Below, piece after piece: positions 54,831-64,000 of a stretch of 64,000 nt of DNA (position 1 is its first letter; the number at the start of each line of letters is the position of its first letter). Source of the DNA: Blautia pseudococcoides (GTDB lineage: Bacteria > Bacillota > Clostridia > Lachnospirales > Lachnospiraceae); assembly GCF_001689125.2 (NCBI RefSeq), contig NZ_CP015405.2, positions 959,001 through 1,023,000 on the forward strand, given 5' to 3'. Under the pieces are notes generated by a model. That model saw only the letters and a list, made by a program, of their open reading frames with translations, searched no databases and was not told the origin of the DNA. Made by a program: the position numbers and the translations under genes.

Positions 54831-57800
54831 ATGAGGAAAAGAAAGTGGACTATATTGGCGCTGTTTTGCATCCCTCTCATTGGGGTGCTTGTGATACAAA
54901 GCCTTCTTTCATACGGAACCGTCCTGATCGGCGGCACAATGCGGCTGCTGGACTCCTATGCTGTGGGAATTATGGAACAGACAGTGGAGAACAGGAAAAT
55001 TACGTTGGAAAACAATATGGTCCAGCACTGGATGGAAGTCAGTGAAAATGAGGAGAAAATCAGCAGGGAGCTGGATTCCCTTCTGTCATTTAACCGGATA
55101 ACAGTGGAGGAGTTTCTGGATGACAGCGGGCTCCAGAAACAGCTCCTGCAGAATACAGCGCTGTCCAGCCTGTATCAGCTCAGAAAAAATGAGGTGACAG
55201 GCAGTTTCCTGGTTTTGGCCAATCAAGACGAGGAGAATGAAGAGGGCAGCATGACATGCAGAGGATATTATTTCAGAGATGCTGACCCATCCGCAAATTC
55301 ACTGGATTACTCTGATGTGCTCATGGAGCGCGGAGGCAGGGATATTGTCCATCAGACAGGGGTTGCCCTGGACAGCTACTGGACTACGGATTTTACGTTT
55401 GAGCCTTCCGGGAAGAATTCCAGGGATAACTTCTTTTACAAACCTTATGAAGCGGCACTGGAAACCCCAAATGCCAGCTATACAAACCTTGGATACTGGA
55501 GCAGTCCCTTCTCCCTGAACGAAGGTAAGAGCGGCGGGGAATATCCTGCGCTTACCTACTCGGTCCCTCTGATCAGCAACGGGGTGGTGTACGGGGTTAT
55601 GGGCGTGGAGGTGTCCAGCAGCCATATTGTGGATATGCTTCCAGCCGGTGAACTGAATAAAAATGAACAGAGCGGGTATCTTCTGGTTAAGAGTACGGAG
55701 AAGAACAAGTGGGCTCCTCTTGTGGCCTCCGGAGTCCTGGGAGAACGGCTCCGGGCGCTGGGGCCGTTTCTGAATGTCCAGGAGAGCAAATTTGACCAGG
55801 TCTATACTCTGGATGAGGATGAAGATGACGGAAAGCTTTACGCATCGGCGAAAAAGCTGCATCTCTATAATACCAATACGCCTTTTGAGGATGAGGAATG
55901 GCTCCTTGTGGGGATTCAGAAGGACGATGCCATTTTCGGGATCGGACAGCAGATTTTGTGGAAGGTATTGGCAGCGATCCTGGCAGCCCTTGTATTTGGG
56001 ATTATCTGTACCTACCTGGTGGCGAACCATGTGACCGATCCCATCCGGCGTCTGGCAGAATGTATACGCAGCAGTACCGGCAAGAGTCTGGAACGTTTTA
56101 AAGCCTCCGGTGTGTCGGAGGTGGATGAGCTGTATGATGTGGTGAAAAATCTGACCAGACGGCAGGAAATGGCTGAGAGGGGACTGACAGAGGAAAAGGA
56201 AAGGTACCGGATCGCGCTGCAGAGCAGTGACGATATTTTCTTTACATATGATTTAGGCAAAGAGGAAATTGAATTGTTCAACTATCCTCAGCGTGACGGA
56301 CAGGCAGTCAGATATAAAATCACGGAGAACCTGGAGCTCTTAAGCAGCCGGACTTTTATGGAGGATATCAGTAAGTTAAAAAGAGCATTCTACGGGGATG
56401 AAGATGAGATCCATATAGAATTCCGCGGAAAAAGAGGGGGCACTGAGGAATTCCGCTGGAGGCTGTTAAAGGGTGAGGTGATCCGGGATGAGAACGGCGG
56501 GAAAAGCAAGATCATCGGCAGCATACGGGATATCCATGAGCAGAAGATGCAGGAACTCAGGGAGATTGAATCCGCAAAGCGGGACCCTATCACAAAACTG
56601 CATACACAGAGAGAGGGACGGCGGTATCTGACAGAGGTGCTTGCCCGGGGGGACAGTGGATGCATGGCGCTACTGGATCTGGATGAATTTCGGATACTGA
56701 ATGAAACCTATGGCCTTATCTTCGGGGATGTGATCCTGGAAGAGATCGGAAGTCTGCTCCTTACAAAAAAAGAACAGCTAAAGCGGACAGAGGCAAGAGA
56801 GATCATATTGGTGCGCCAGGGCGGAGATGAAATCCTTATCTGGCTTGCAGGGTTTACCAGGGAGGAGACAGAGCAGTTTTTAGATGAGGTGCGAAGAGAG
56901 ATCGCCCAGCTTTACCAGGGAGCAGAATTCAGCATTCACTTATCCGCAGGAGCCTGTATGAGGAATAACACTAACCTGGGATATGTCCAGCTTTTGCGCC
57001 GGGTGCGATGCGCCCTGACTTTTGCAAAGCAGAAAAAGGACGGCAGGGTGTATTTCTACCGGGAGATCCCAAGCCAGACAAAGGAAAATATCCTGACGGA
57101 GATCAATGATATAGCCAGCATCACCAGCGGTCCCCAGCTTAATATGGTATCCCTCACCCTGAACTTCTTTGACAAGGGCGGGGATATGGCTTCCATTCTG
57201 GCAGTGCTCTTTGTCAAGATGGGACATTATTACGGGGCGACGGACATCCTGATGACTTCCGTGGACCGGGATTTCCATACGGCTTATATTTCCCATCAGT
57301 GGCATAAGAATCCTGCAGATTATCAGGGGAAGGATATGAAGCGCTTTACCGCAGAGGAATTCAAAGCGCTTGCAGAGCAGTACAGAGGTGAGCCTTTCCT
57401 GCTTGACGGGAAACAGATGACAGAGCAGCAGCGGAAGTTTCTCATGCTGCCTGAGAGAAAAAGGGGCTTCAGTGTCCCCATGACAGATGGTGGAAAATAC
57501 ATAGGCTCCATAACGCTGTTGGCAGAAGAAGGGGCGGTTCTGTGGGATAAAAAGGAGCAGAGCAACATCCAGGAGGCTGCCAAGATCATAGAGAATAACT
57601 TAAACAAAGTCCATTATGACCAGGCCAGCAAGGCAAAAAGTGAATTCCTCTCCAGAATGTCCCATGAGATCCGAACACCTATGAATGCTATTATAGGTAT
57701 GACGGAAATTGCCATGCAGGATAGGGAGGTACCGCCAAAGGTGCAGACATATCTGGAAAAAATCAGTACCTCTTCGGACTATCTTCTTTCGCTGATTAAT

Positions 57801-58763
57801 GATATACTGGATATGTCCAAGATTGAAAGCGGCAAGATGAAACTGGAACTGCTGGATTTTGATCTGGAGCAGTGGGTGAGGGATATGGATGATTTGATTA
57901 GGCCTCAGGCTGTCCAGAAGGGGATCATCTATACAACGGAAACACATTTTGTGCAGAAATGGGTGGTGGGAGACGCCATGCACCTGAAACAGGTGATGAT
58001 CAATCTTCTGGGAAATGCGCTGAAATTTACCGGCAAAGACGGACATATCCTGTTTGCTGTGAACCAGCGCCGGACTGCACCGGATCAGACGGAAATTTCC
58101 TTCTCTGTGGAAGACACAGGCATCGGAATCGAGGCAGAGGACCAGAAGCGGATCTTCCATTCTTTTGAACAAGCAGGCGAGAGTACCGCACGCAGGTTTG
58201 GAGGAACAGGCCTGGGGCTTGCCATCAGCAGCCAGTTAGTGCAGATGATGGATGGGGAGATCAACCTGGAGAGCGAGCCTGACAAAGGCAGCACATTCTC
58301 CTTTGCCATTACCCTGGAAGACGGCACAAAGCAGGAAGAGGAAGAGAATGTTTCAAAAGAGACAGATTCACTGCGGGGCAAAAGAGTTCTGGTGGTGGAG
58401 GACAACGAACTGAATGCGGAGATCGCAGGCTCGATCCTGAACCTTCATGGAATTCAGGCGGAGCGGGCTGACAACGGGTTTCAGGGCGTGAAAGCATTCT
58501 CTGAAAAAGAACCGGGATATTATGACGCTGTCCTTATGGATATCCGTATGCCGGTTATGGATGGCCTGGAGGCCACCAAGGAGATACGGAAGCTGCCCAG
58601 GGAAGACGCAAGGACCATACCAATTATTGCCATGACGGCCAATGCTTTTGACGAGGATATGAAAAAGTCTATTGAGAGCGGCATGAACGGCCATCTGGCA
58701 AAGCCCATAGACTTTAAGGAACTGCTGCAGATGCTGTTAAAGGTCACAGGCAGCAGAAAATAG
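54831..58763 (+). CDS. Hybrid sensor histidine kinase with internal GGDEF domain
   Basis: A 1,310-residue membrane sensor. Order: TM1 (about 5-30); extracellular dCache-like domain (about 35-370); TM2 (about 376-398); HAMP; PAS (about 460-580); GGDEF (about 585-745) with R662-Q-G-G-D666-E-I, an intact acidic core apart from F to I; a GAF-like region (about 750-925); HisKA with H945 in SHEIRTPMNA; HATPase; receiver domain with D1237 in MDIRMPVMDG. It can phosphorylate itself and its own receiver, and might make c-di-GMP. Placed between a binding lipoprotein and a hemerythrin. No separate output protein is nearby. Confidence 0.9.
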   Translation: MRKRKWTILALFCIPLIGVLVIQSLLSYGTVLIGGTMRLLDSYAVGIMEQTVENRKITLENNMVQHWMEVSENEEKISRELDSLLSFNRITVEEFLDDSGLQKQLLQNTALSSLYQLRKNEVTGSFLVLANQDEENEEGSMTCRGYYFRDADPSANSLDYSDVLMERGGRDIVHQTGVALDSYWTTDFTFEPSGKNSRDNFFYKPYEAALETPNASYTNLGYWSSPFSLNEGKSGGEYPALTYSVPLISNGVVYGVMGVEVSSSHIVDMLPAGELNKNEQSGYLLVKSTEKNKWAPLVASGVLGERLRALGPFLNVQESKFDQVYTLDEDEDDGKLYASAKKLHLYNTNTPFEDEEWLLVGIQKDDAIFGIGQQILWKVLAAILAALVFGIICTYLVANHVTDPIRRLAECIRSSTGKSLERFKASGVSEVDELYDVVKNLTRRQEMAERGLTEEKERYRIALQSSDDIFFTYDLGKEEIELFNYPQRDGQAVRYKITENLELLSSRTFMEDISKLKRAFYGDEDEIHIEFRGKRGGTEEFRWRLLKGEVIRDENGGKSKIIGSIRDIHEQKMQELREIESAKRDPITKLHTQREGRRYLTEVLARGDSGCMALLDLDEFRILNETYGLIFGDVILEEIGSLLLTKKEQLKRTEAREIILVRQGGDEILIWLAGFTREETEQFLDEVRREIAQLYQGAEFSIHLSAGACMRNNTNLGYVQLLRRVRCALTFAKQKKDGRVYFYREIPSQTKENILTEINDIASITSGPQLNMVSLTLNFFDKGGDMASILAVLFVKMGHYYGATDILMTSVDRDFHTAYISHQWHKNPADYQGKDMKRFTAEEFKALAEQYRGEPFLLDGKQMTEQQRKFLMLPERKRGFSVPMTDGGKYIGSITLLAEEGAVLWDKKEQSNIQEAAKIIENNLNKVHYDQASKAKSEFLSRMSHEIRTPMNAIIGMTEIAMQDREVPPKVQTYLEKISTSSDYLLSLINDILDMSKIESGKMKLELLDFDLEQWVRDMDDLIRPQAVQKGIIYTTETHFVQKWVVGDAMHLKQVMINLLGNALKFTGKDGHILFAVNQRRTAPDQTEISFSVEDTGIGIEAEDQKRIFHSFEQAGESTARRFGGTGLGLAISSQLVQMMDGEINLESEPDKGSTFSFAITLEDGTKQEEEENVSKETDSLRGKRVLVVEDNELNAEIAGSILNLHGIQAERADNGFQGVKAFSEKEPGYYDAVLMDIRMPVMDGLEATKEIRKLPREDARTIPIIAMTANAFDEDMKKSIESGMNGHLAKPIDFKELLQMLLKVTGSRK

Positions 58764-58833
58764 TAACTGATTGTGGTAACTCTTATCTGTATTGCAGATA
58801 ATGGTTAATAGAATGTACAGGAGGTATTGATTT

Positions 58834-59256
58834 ATGAGAGCAGAATTTGATGAATCTCTGGTAACCGGTAATGACATGATCGATTCCCAGCACAAGGAGC
58901 TGATTGGCAAGATCAACCAGCTTTTGGAGAGCTGTGAGGATGGACAGGGCAAGGTAAAGGCAGTTAAAATGCTGGATTACCTGCTTGACTACACAGAATT
59001 TCATTTCAGTGCAGAGGAAAAGCTCCAGGAGGAGATCGAATATCCGGGACTGGAAAAGCACAGGGAAAAACATAACGAATTCCGCCAGGCAGTGAAAGAG
59101 CTTCAGGAGATGCTGGAGGAAGAGGAAGGCCCCACCGAAAACTTTGTAAAACAGGTGGAAAAAAATGTTGTGGACTGGTTATATGACCATATCAAAGGAT
59201 TTGACCGTTCCGTAGCTGAGTACAAATTTATGCGCTCCAATCCGGAGAGACTGTAA
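58834..59256 (+). CDS. Bacteriohemerythrin
   Basis: A 140-residue four-helix protein with the full di-iron ligand set: H20 (DSQHKEL), H57 and E61 (EFHFSAEE), H76 and H80 (KHREKH), H119 and D124 (YDHIKGFD). It would bind O2 reversibly. AGGAGG precedes the ATG. It lies 71 bases after the hybrid kinase, so it may report oxygen to that pathway or protect the cell from oxygen; the link is inference. Confidence 0.93.
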   Translation: MRAEFDESLVTGNDMIDSQHKELIGKINQLLESCEDGQGKVKAVKMLDYLLDYTEFHFSAEEKLQEEIEYPGLEKHREKHNEFRQAVKELQEMLEEEEGPTENFVKQVEKNVVDWLYDHIKGFDRSVAEYKFMRSNPERL

Positions 59257-59324
59257 GATCATAAGAGGGCGGGTGCTTAGGTGCCCCGCCTCCTTTCATT
59301 CATGACAATAGAAAGGCTGATATT

Positions 59325-59627
59325 ATGAGCAAGGAAAAATACTGGGAGGGCAAACAGTACGCCTTTTTCAGCCATAAGGACTGTGAATACTTTCCCTGTC
59401 ACAAAACAAATGACACGGAAAATTTTAACTGCCTGTTCTGCTACTGTCCTTTGTACGCTCTGGGCGACCAGTGCGGAGGAAATTTTCACTATACCAAAGA
59501 AGGCATCAAGGACTGCAGCAAATGCGGCCTTCCCCATAAAAGGGATAATTTCGGGTACATTACAGGCAAATATAACGAGATCATGGAGATTGCAAAAAAG
59601 AACCGCAGGAATCCAGATAAGGAATAA
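59325..59627 (+). CDS. Cysteine-rich small domain protein (PF04071 type)
   Basis: A 100-residue protein with at least nine cysteines in a CEYFPCHKT, CLFCYCPLY and CSKCGLPHKRDNFGYI pattern. This small metal-binding domain is also seen next to cobalamin synthesis genes, but none lie here. Probably binds zinc or an Fe-S cluster; function unknown. Its 3' end overlaps the convergent HAD gene by 47 bases. Confidence 0.8.
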   Translation: MSKEKYWEGKQYAFFSHKDCEYFPCHKTNDTENFNCLFCYCPLYALGDQCGGNFHYTKEGIKDCSKCGLPHKRDNFGYITGKYNEIMEIAKKNRRNPDKE

Positions 59628-60255
59628 CCTGGGACAAATCTTCACATATGATGTCACAGAATGGGCGGATCTCATCCACTGCAGGGGTCAGGTCCGGCAC
59701 CATACAGGACCGGGCGCCTGCGGCTTTGGCAGCGCGGATGCCGTTTAAGCTGTCCTCCAATATCAGGCACTGCTTCGGCGGTGTCTGTAATTTTTCCGCG
59801 GCAGTCAGAAAGATTTCCGGGTCCGGTTTACCATTCTGTACCTCGTCCCCGCACACCGAGGCGGCGATATACGTTGTAACACCTGCCATGTCCCAGTAAC
59901 GGGAAGCATCACATCTGGGGGTGGAGGTGGCAACCGCAGCCGGAATCTCATGTTCCTTTAAGTATGTAAAGAGTTCCATCAGTCCCTTCTTCACAGGCAC
60001 ACCGTGTTTTTCAATATATTCTTTTTGATATCGGGTCCGTATGGCGCGGCCCTGGTCATAGTCCACGGTTCCCTGGAACCATTCCTCAAAAAGTTTACTG
60101 CTCCGTTCCCTTGTTCCCCCGCGCATCTGGCTTAAATGATATTCTGTCAGGGTAAATCCCATCTCACGGCTGGCTTCCTCCCATCCTGCCTTCATCAGGC
60201 GTTCCGTATCAAACATCAGCCCGTCCATATCAAAAATCACTGCTTTTATATTCAT
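59581..60255 (-). CDS. HAD-superfamily phosphatase (beta-phosphoglucomutase-like)
   Basis: A 224-residue phosphatase with all four HAD motifs: DMDGLMFDTE (I), AVATSTP (II), GKPDPEIF (III) and ILEDSLNG (IV), plus a helical cap. Substrate could be a sugar phosphate. It overlaps the convergent cysteine-rich gene at its 3' end. Confidence 0.88.
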   Translation of the reverse strand: MNIKAVIFDMDGLMFDTERLMKAGWEEASREMGFTLTEYHLSQMRGGTRERSSKLFEEWFQGTVDYDQGRAIRTRYQKEYIEKHGVPVKKGLMELFTYLKEHEIPAAVATSTPRCDASRYWDMAGVTTYIAASVCGDEVQNGKPDPEIFLTAAEKLQTPPKQCLILEDSLNGIRAAKAAGARSCMVPDLTPAVDEIRPFCDIICEDLSQVIPYLDSCGSFLQSP

Positions 60256-60417
60256 TTTTTTATCTCCTGTAAAATTTTCTCAGACAAAAAAGCAAATCTA
60301 TTATAGCATAGAATCGGCGATTGTGCTAAACTTTTTGGAGGAAGAGAAAGGAGCAGGTAACTGTGAGTGTTAAGATCCGTAACATTGTGATGGCATAAGA
60401 CAGTTACAGAATTACAA

Positions 60418-61158
60418 ATGAAGATTATTATTTCACCGGCGAAGAAGATGAATATAAATACAGATGAACCTTTTGAGACAACCATGCCTGTTTTTATAGA
60501 GGAGGCAAAGCTTTTGAGAGGCAGACTCAAAGGGATGGAATATGGGGAATTGAAACAGCTGTGGCAGTGTAATGACAGGATTGCCGAAGAAAATTATCTG
60601 AGGCTGAAGGAGCTGGAGCCGGATAAAAATATGACACCTGCGGTTCTGTCCTATGAGGGGATCCAGTACCAGTATATGGCGCCCCAGGTGTTCTCAAAGA
60701 AGCAGTGGGTGTATGTGAGGGAGCACCTGCGGATCCTGTCAGGACTTTACGGTGTGCTGAAACCTACGGACGGAGTGATCCCTTACCGCCTGGAGATGCA
60801 GGCAAAATTGGGGATGGACCAGACAAAAGACTTATATGCCTTCTGGGGGGACAGGATTTACAGAGAACTGGCAGAAGGCGAAGAGTTTATACTGAATCTG
60901 GCATCAAAAGAATACAGCAGGGCAGCAGAAAAATATGCGGACCGGGAAATGCGTTTTGTCACCTGCGTTTTCGGGGAGCTTTTGGATGGAAAAGTAAAGG
61001 TAAAGGGGACCATGGCGAAGATGGCAAGAGGCGAGATGGTGCGGTGGCTTTCTGAGAAGAATTTTACGGAGCCGGAAGAGATAAAAGAGTTTTCCGGTCT
61101 TGCCTATGGATTCGATCCCAGCCGTTCTACGGAGAAGGAGCTGGTTTTTCTGAAATAG
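60418..61158 (+). CDS. yaaA: Peroxide-stress protein YaaA
   Basis: A 246-residue protein of the DUF328/YaaA family: MKIIISPAKKMN at the start, FDPSRSTEKELVF at the end, and YGVLKPTDGVIPYRLEM in the middle. In E. coli YaaA lowers free iron during peroxide stress. The gene stands alone; a GTAACTGT...ACAGTTAC palindromic segment lies just upstream (about 60359-60411). Confidence 0.92.
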   Translation: MKIIISPAKKMNINTDEPFETTMPVFIEEAKLLRGRLKGMEYGELKQLWQCNDRIAEENYLRLKELEPDKNMTPAVLSYEGIQYQYMAPQVFSKKQWVYVREHLRILSGLYGVLKPTDGVIPYRLEMQAKLGMDQTKDLYAFWGDRIYRELAEGEEFILNLASKEYSRAAEKYADREMRFVTCVFGELLDGKVKVKGTMAKMARGEMVRWLSEKNFTEPEEIKEFSGLAYGFDPSRSTEKELVFLK

Positions 61159-61223
61159 CAGTAAGAGACTGCCTTCCCGGGATATCAGCAAAGATACCCG
61201 GGGAGGCTTTGTTGTATAGAAGG

Positions 61224-62582
61224 TCAGAAATCCCTGGTGATATTCTGCAGCCATTTGTAACTCTTGTAATGCCGGTAGATAAAGGGCATTTTTACAAATT
61301 CGTCCAGACAGATAAGGAAATAAACCCACATAGGCGGAAGCTTCAGTAAAAAGGCGCTGATAAAGCCCAATGGAACTGCGAACAGCCACATATCAATAAA
61401 GTCACAGAGAAATCCCCATCGGGAATCACCGCCGGAGCGGAAGATACCGCAGATAACCGTGGTATTCATGGCCTGTCCCAGTACATAGTACATATTGATA
61501 TAGAGCATGGTGCTCAGATATTCCTGCGCAGTGGGAGTCAGGTCAGCCATGTTCATAAACAGGGGCCGCAGAAGGAAAATAATGATTCCCCCTACGATTC
61601 CGCTGATAAACGTGATCTTGCAGAACCTTGTGGAATCCTCCTTCACAGTATCCATAAATCCTGCGCCTATGGATTTGCCAAGCAGGATAGCACCGGCATT
61701 CGCAAGGCCAAAGCAGACCACAGTACCCAGATTTCTGGCTACAATAACCACGGCGTTGGCAGCCACCATGTCACTGCCCAGATGTCCCATGATCACAGAG
61801 TACATGGAAAACGCCACACCCCAGGAAACTTCATTGCCAAAGGCCGGAAGAGAATAGCGGATAAAATCTTTAAAGAGCAGTTTATGGCGTTCTATGATCG
61901 TTTTGGGCCGGAAACGTATGGTTTTAAAACGGCAGGCATCTAAAAGACAGATGGCAAGCTCCACACCTCTTGCTATGGTGGTGGCCATGGCGACACCCAC
62001 GATCCCCATTCTGGGAAGCCCGAACAGCCCGAAAATAAATACTGCGTTCAATATAATATTCAGCCCCAAAGCGGACGCGTTGGTGGCAGTGGCAAAGATC
62101 ACCCTCTCAATGGAGCGCATGGTGCACAGGTAAACCTGCGAAATGCTCATGAACAGGTAAGAGATGCCCACAATCCTCAGATAAGGAATGCCGGCAGCGA
62201 TAAGGTCCTGGTCTGAGGTGAAGATCACCATGAGCAGTCTGGGGAAGAAACAGGCCAGCACGAAAAACAGGGAGGATATGAGGATGGATAACCGCATACC
62301 GATTCCCATGATCCGCTCAATGGTTTCCGTATCCTGTTTGCCCCAATACTGTGCTGCCAGCATAATGACTCCGGAAGCGATACCGGAGTAGACCAGATTC
62401 AGGATAAACATGATCTGGCTTGCCAGGGAGCCGGCTGCCAGGGCAGTCTGGCTGACCCAGCCCAGCATGATCACATCGGCAGAGCTGACCGCTGTGGTGA
62501 TCAGGTTCTGGATGACAATGGGCAGTGCCAGCCGGAACATGTCTTTATAGAAGGTTGATTGTCTTGTTGCTGCAATTTCCAT
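61224..62582 (-). CDS. MATE-family efflux protein
   Basis: A 452-residue 12-helix transporter, distinct from the MATE at 49.8 kb. LALPIVIQNLITTAVSSADVIMLG and VVIVARNLGTVVCFGLANAGAILLG are typical. GGAGAGG (62592-62598 on the minus strand) is 9 bases before the ATG at 62582, so an upstream TTG at 62600 is rejected. No regulator adjoins it. Confidence 0.88.
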   Translation of the reverse strand: MEIAATRQSTFYKDMFRLALPIVIQNLITTAVSSADVIMLGWVSQTALAAGSLASQIMFILNLVYSGIASGVIMLAAQYWGKQDTETIERIMGIGMRLSILISSLFFVLACFFPRLLMVIFTSDQDLIAAGIPYLRIVGISYLFMSISQVYLCTMRSIERVIFATATNASALGLNIILNAVFIFGLFGLPRMGIVGVAMATTIARGVELAICLLDACRFKTIRFRPKTIIERHKLLFKDFIRYSLPAFGNEVSWGVAFSMYSVIMGHLGSDMVAANAVVIVARNLGTVVCFGLANAGAILLGKSIGAGFMDTVKEDSTRFCKITFISGIVGGIIIFLLRPLFMNMADLTPTAQEYLSTMLYINMYYVLGQAMNTTVICGIFRSGGDSRWGFLCDFIDMWLFAVPLGFISAFLLKLPPMWVYFLICLDEFVKMPFIYRHYKSYKWLQNITRDF

Positions 62583-62808
62583 TATGTAAAACCTCTCCAA
62601 ATTTATATTGTATTTTTTTGTATGCTAACCTTCAGTATAAAGGATTTTTATAAAAATGTCATACAATAATTGGAGAAAAATCTATAATATTTTGACTTGT
62701 TCTTGTTTTTAAGTGGGTTTTTGTCTATAATGAAAAAATGACGCGTTCCGTATACGGTGAATCGTAACTGTGAACAGCAACTTATGACTGCCTAGGGAGA
62801 GAGAAAAT

Positions 62809-63465
62809 ATGTATCAAGTATTGTTATTTGACCTGGATGGCACTTTGACTGCATCCGGAGAGGGAATCACAAAATCAGTCCAGTATGCGCTGCGTAAGCT
62901 GGGAAGAGAGGCTGAGGATCTGAAGGCTCTGGAGGTGTTTGTAGGCCCGCCTCTGCTGGAACAATTTGTGCGCTACTGCGGTATGTCTGAGGAGGAGGCG
63001 GTTAAGGGCGTCCATTATTACAGGGAACGGTATAATGTGACAGGACTTTTTGAGAACCGCCCCTATGAAGGCATCAGGGAAATGCTGGAGACCCTGAACG
63101 GGAAGGGATATACACTGGGAGTGGCTTCCTCTAAGCCGGACGGATTGGTGAAACGGATCCTGGAACATTTCGGACTGACAGGATACTTTCAGGAAATCGT
63201 TGGCAGTGACCCGGATAAGATGAAGATGTCCAAGGCAGATGTTATTGAGATCGTCCTTGACAGACTGGGATACCAGGACAGAAGAGAGGCCGCTGTCATG
63301 ATCGGGGACAGGAACCAGGATGTAAACGGTGCAAGACAGGCTGGGATTTCCTGCATTGGAGTTACATACGGATACGGCAGTTATGAGGAGCTGTCAGAAG
63401 CCGGTGCGGACAAGATCGTGAAAAGTGTGAAAGAACTGGAAGAATACCTGCTGAAAGGTCAGTGA
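62809..63465 (+). CDS. HAD hydrolase, phosphoglycolate phosphatase-like
   Basis: A 218-residue HAD protein: DLDGTLTASGEG (motif I), VASSKPDG (II), a lysine in KMSKADVI (III) and MIGDRNQDVNGA (IV). PGP/Gph-like enzymes repair or recycle small phosphates; pyrophosphatase activity is also possible in this group. The upstream region contains another GTAACTGTGA element (62765). Confidence 0.87.
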   Translation: MYQVLLFDLDGTLTASGEGITKSVQYALRKLGREAEDLKALEVFVGPPLLEQFVRYCGMSEEEAVKGVHYYRERYNVTGLFENRPYEGIREMLETLNGKGYTLGVASSKPDGLVKRILEHFGLTGYFQEIVGSDPDKMKMSKADVIEIVLDRLGYQDRREAAVMIGDRNQDVNGARQAGISCIGVTYGYGSYEELSEAGADKIVKSVKELEEYLLKGQ

Positions 63466-63520
63466 AAGGCAGGGAATAGCACAGAAGCCTGAAACGGATA
63501 CAGGGAAAGAGGAATTACAC

Positions 63521-64000
63521 ATGAAAGTAAAGAAAATGTATGATATAGGAAAAGAGCTGTTTTCAACCCCGGCGTATCCGGGAGACCCGGTGCCGGGAAA
63601 AACACCTTACTATGAGATAGAAAGAGGAGATGCCTGTAATCTCACAGTGCTCACCATGGGAAGCCATAACGGTACACATTTAGACGCGCCAAAGCACTTT
63701 TGCGCAGGAAAGCACGGAGTGGACAGGATCCCCCTGGAAAAATGTATGGGAACATGCAAAGTTGCAGATTTTACAGGTACAATACAGGCAGAAGATATGG
63801 AGCGGATGCTTGCGGACGGCACGAAAAAGCTGCTTTTAAAAGGCCATATTCTGCTGACACCCCAAGCTGCATGTGTTTGTGCGGGGGCAGAACTGGATCT
63901 GATCGGTGTGGAGGACCAGACGGTAGGAGATCAGGATACCCAGAAGGAGATACATCAGATCCTTTTGGGGGCGGAGATTGTCATTGTAGAGGGGCTTGTA
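63521..64000 (+). CDS. Cyclase / kynurenine formamidase-like metal hydrolase, 3' end outside window
   Basis: 160 codons are visible before the window ends. SHNGTHLDAPKHFC is the metal-binding HxGTHxDxPxHF motif of the cyclase family (PF04199), and LIGVEDQTV fits the later conserved segment. A GGGAAAGAGG site precedes the ATG at 63521. Substrate (amide or lactone) is not predictable. Confidence 0.85.
   Translation, partial: MKVKKMYDIGKELFSTPAYPGDPVPGKTPYYEIERGDACNLTVLTMGSHNGTHLDAPKHFCAGKHGVDRIPLEKCMGTCKVADFTGTIQAEDMERMLADGTKKLLLKGHILLTPQAACVCAGAELDLIGVEDQTVGDQDTQKEIHQILLGAEIVIVEGLV

Noticed and set aside
1..64000. CRISPR array
   Set aside because: No regularly spaced direct repeats with unique spacers; the only tandem array is coding (30061-30216).

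Overview
The window looks like a chromosome segment from an anaerobic Firmicute of the Lachnospiraceae, probably Blautia or a close relative. This is inferred from gene content: a ferredoxin/NAD-linked formate dehydrogenase operon, a GGGtGRT/IscU-like pair, YtrA-type ABC genes, LbetaH and VTT proteins, strong AGGAGG ribosome sites and Tn1549/Tn916-type relics. No rRNA or species marker is present, so the genus is not proven.

Layout. 0-13.4 kb is mostly core metabolism and housekeeping: an SPFH protein with an Arc-like partner, an SsuBC-type ABC pair without a binding protein, D-lactate dehydrogenase, queH, argH, asd, topB and two membrane proteins. A tRNA-Ala(GGC) at 13.64 kb is followed by about 2.3 kb of AT-rich debris (ASCH protein, frameshifted VOC gene, truncated replication initiator). 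16.0-19.0 kb is a three-gene glycolipid/membrane operon. 19.2-20.2 kb is a ruined ferredoxin-sensor/SpoIIE phosphatase pair. 20.4-29.6 kb is one functional unit: a HylA/HylB-type electron-input pair, a cysteine-type molybdo/tungsto formate dehydrogenase, and a molybdenum-cofactor maturation operon with two unusual fusions (MobA-phosphodiesterase and MobB-THEP1).

29.6-36.6 kb is the most striking region. A c-di-GMP-I riboswitch with a terminator precedes a 1,820-residue secreted M60-type metallopeptidase carrying a dockerin-like Ca-binding module. The next gene overlaps its stop and encodes a wall-anchored protein with a possible cohesin-like N-terminal domain. Directly after their terminator lies a nested pair of group II introns (a twintron): an outer intron whose reverse transcriptase gene is internally deleted, interrupted between domains V and VI by an inner intron with an intact reverse transcriptase.

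39.3-42.2 kb holds a GntR-ABC operon and a Sir2-like protein. 42.2-46.1 kb is a decayed integrative element (broken large serine recombinase) with a WYL regulator and a peptidase E-like protein. 46.1-46.7 kb contains two diverged copies of an unexplained structured element. 47-64 kb returns to chromosomal genes: GGGtGRT/IscU-like pair, MarR-MATE operon, lysoplasmalogenase-like protein, CDF transporter, a sensory island (binding lipoprotein, 1,310-residue hybrid histidine kinase with an internal GGDEF domain, hemerythrin), HAD phosphatases, YaaA, a second MATE pump and an edge-truncated cyclase.

The GGDEF domain in the 55-58 kb kinase and the c-di-GMP riboswitch at 29.6 kb place a possible second-messenger source and a target in the same window; any direct link is inference.
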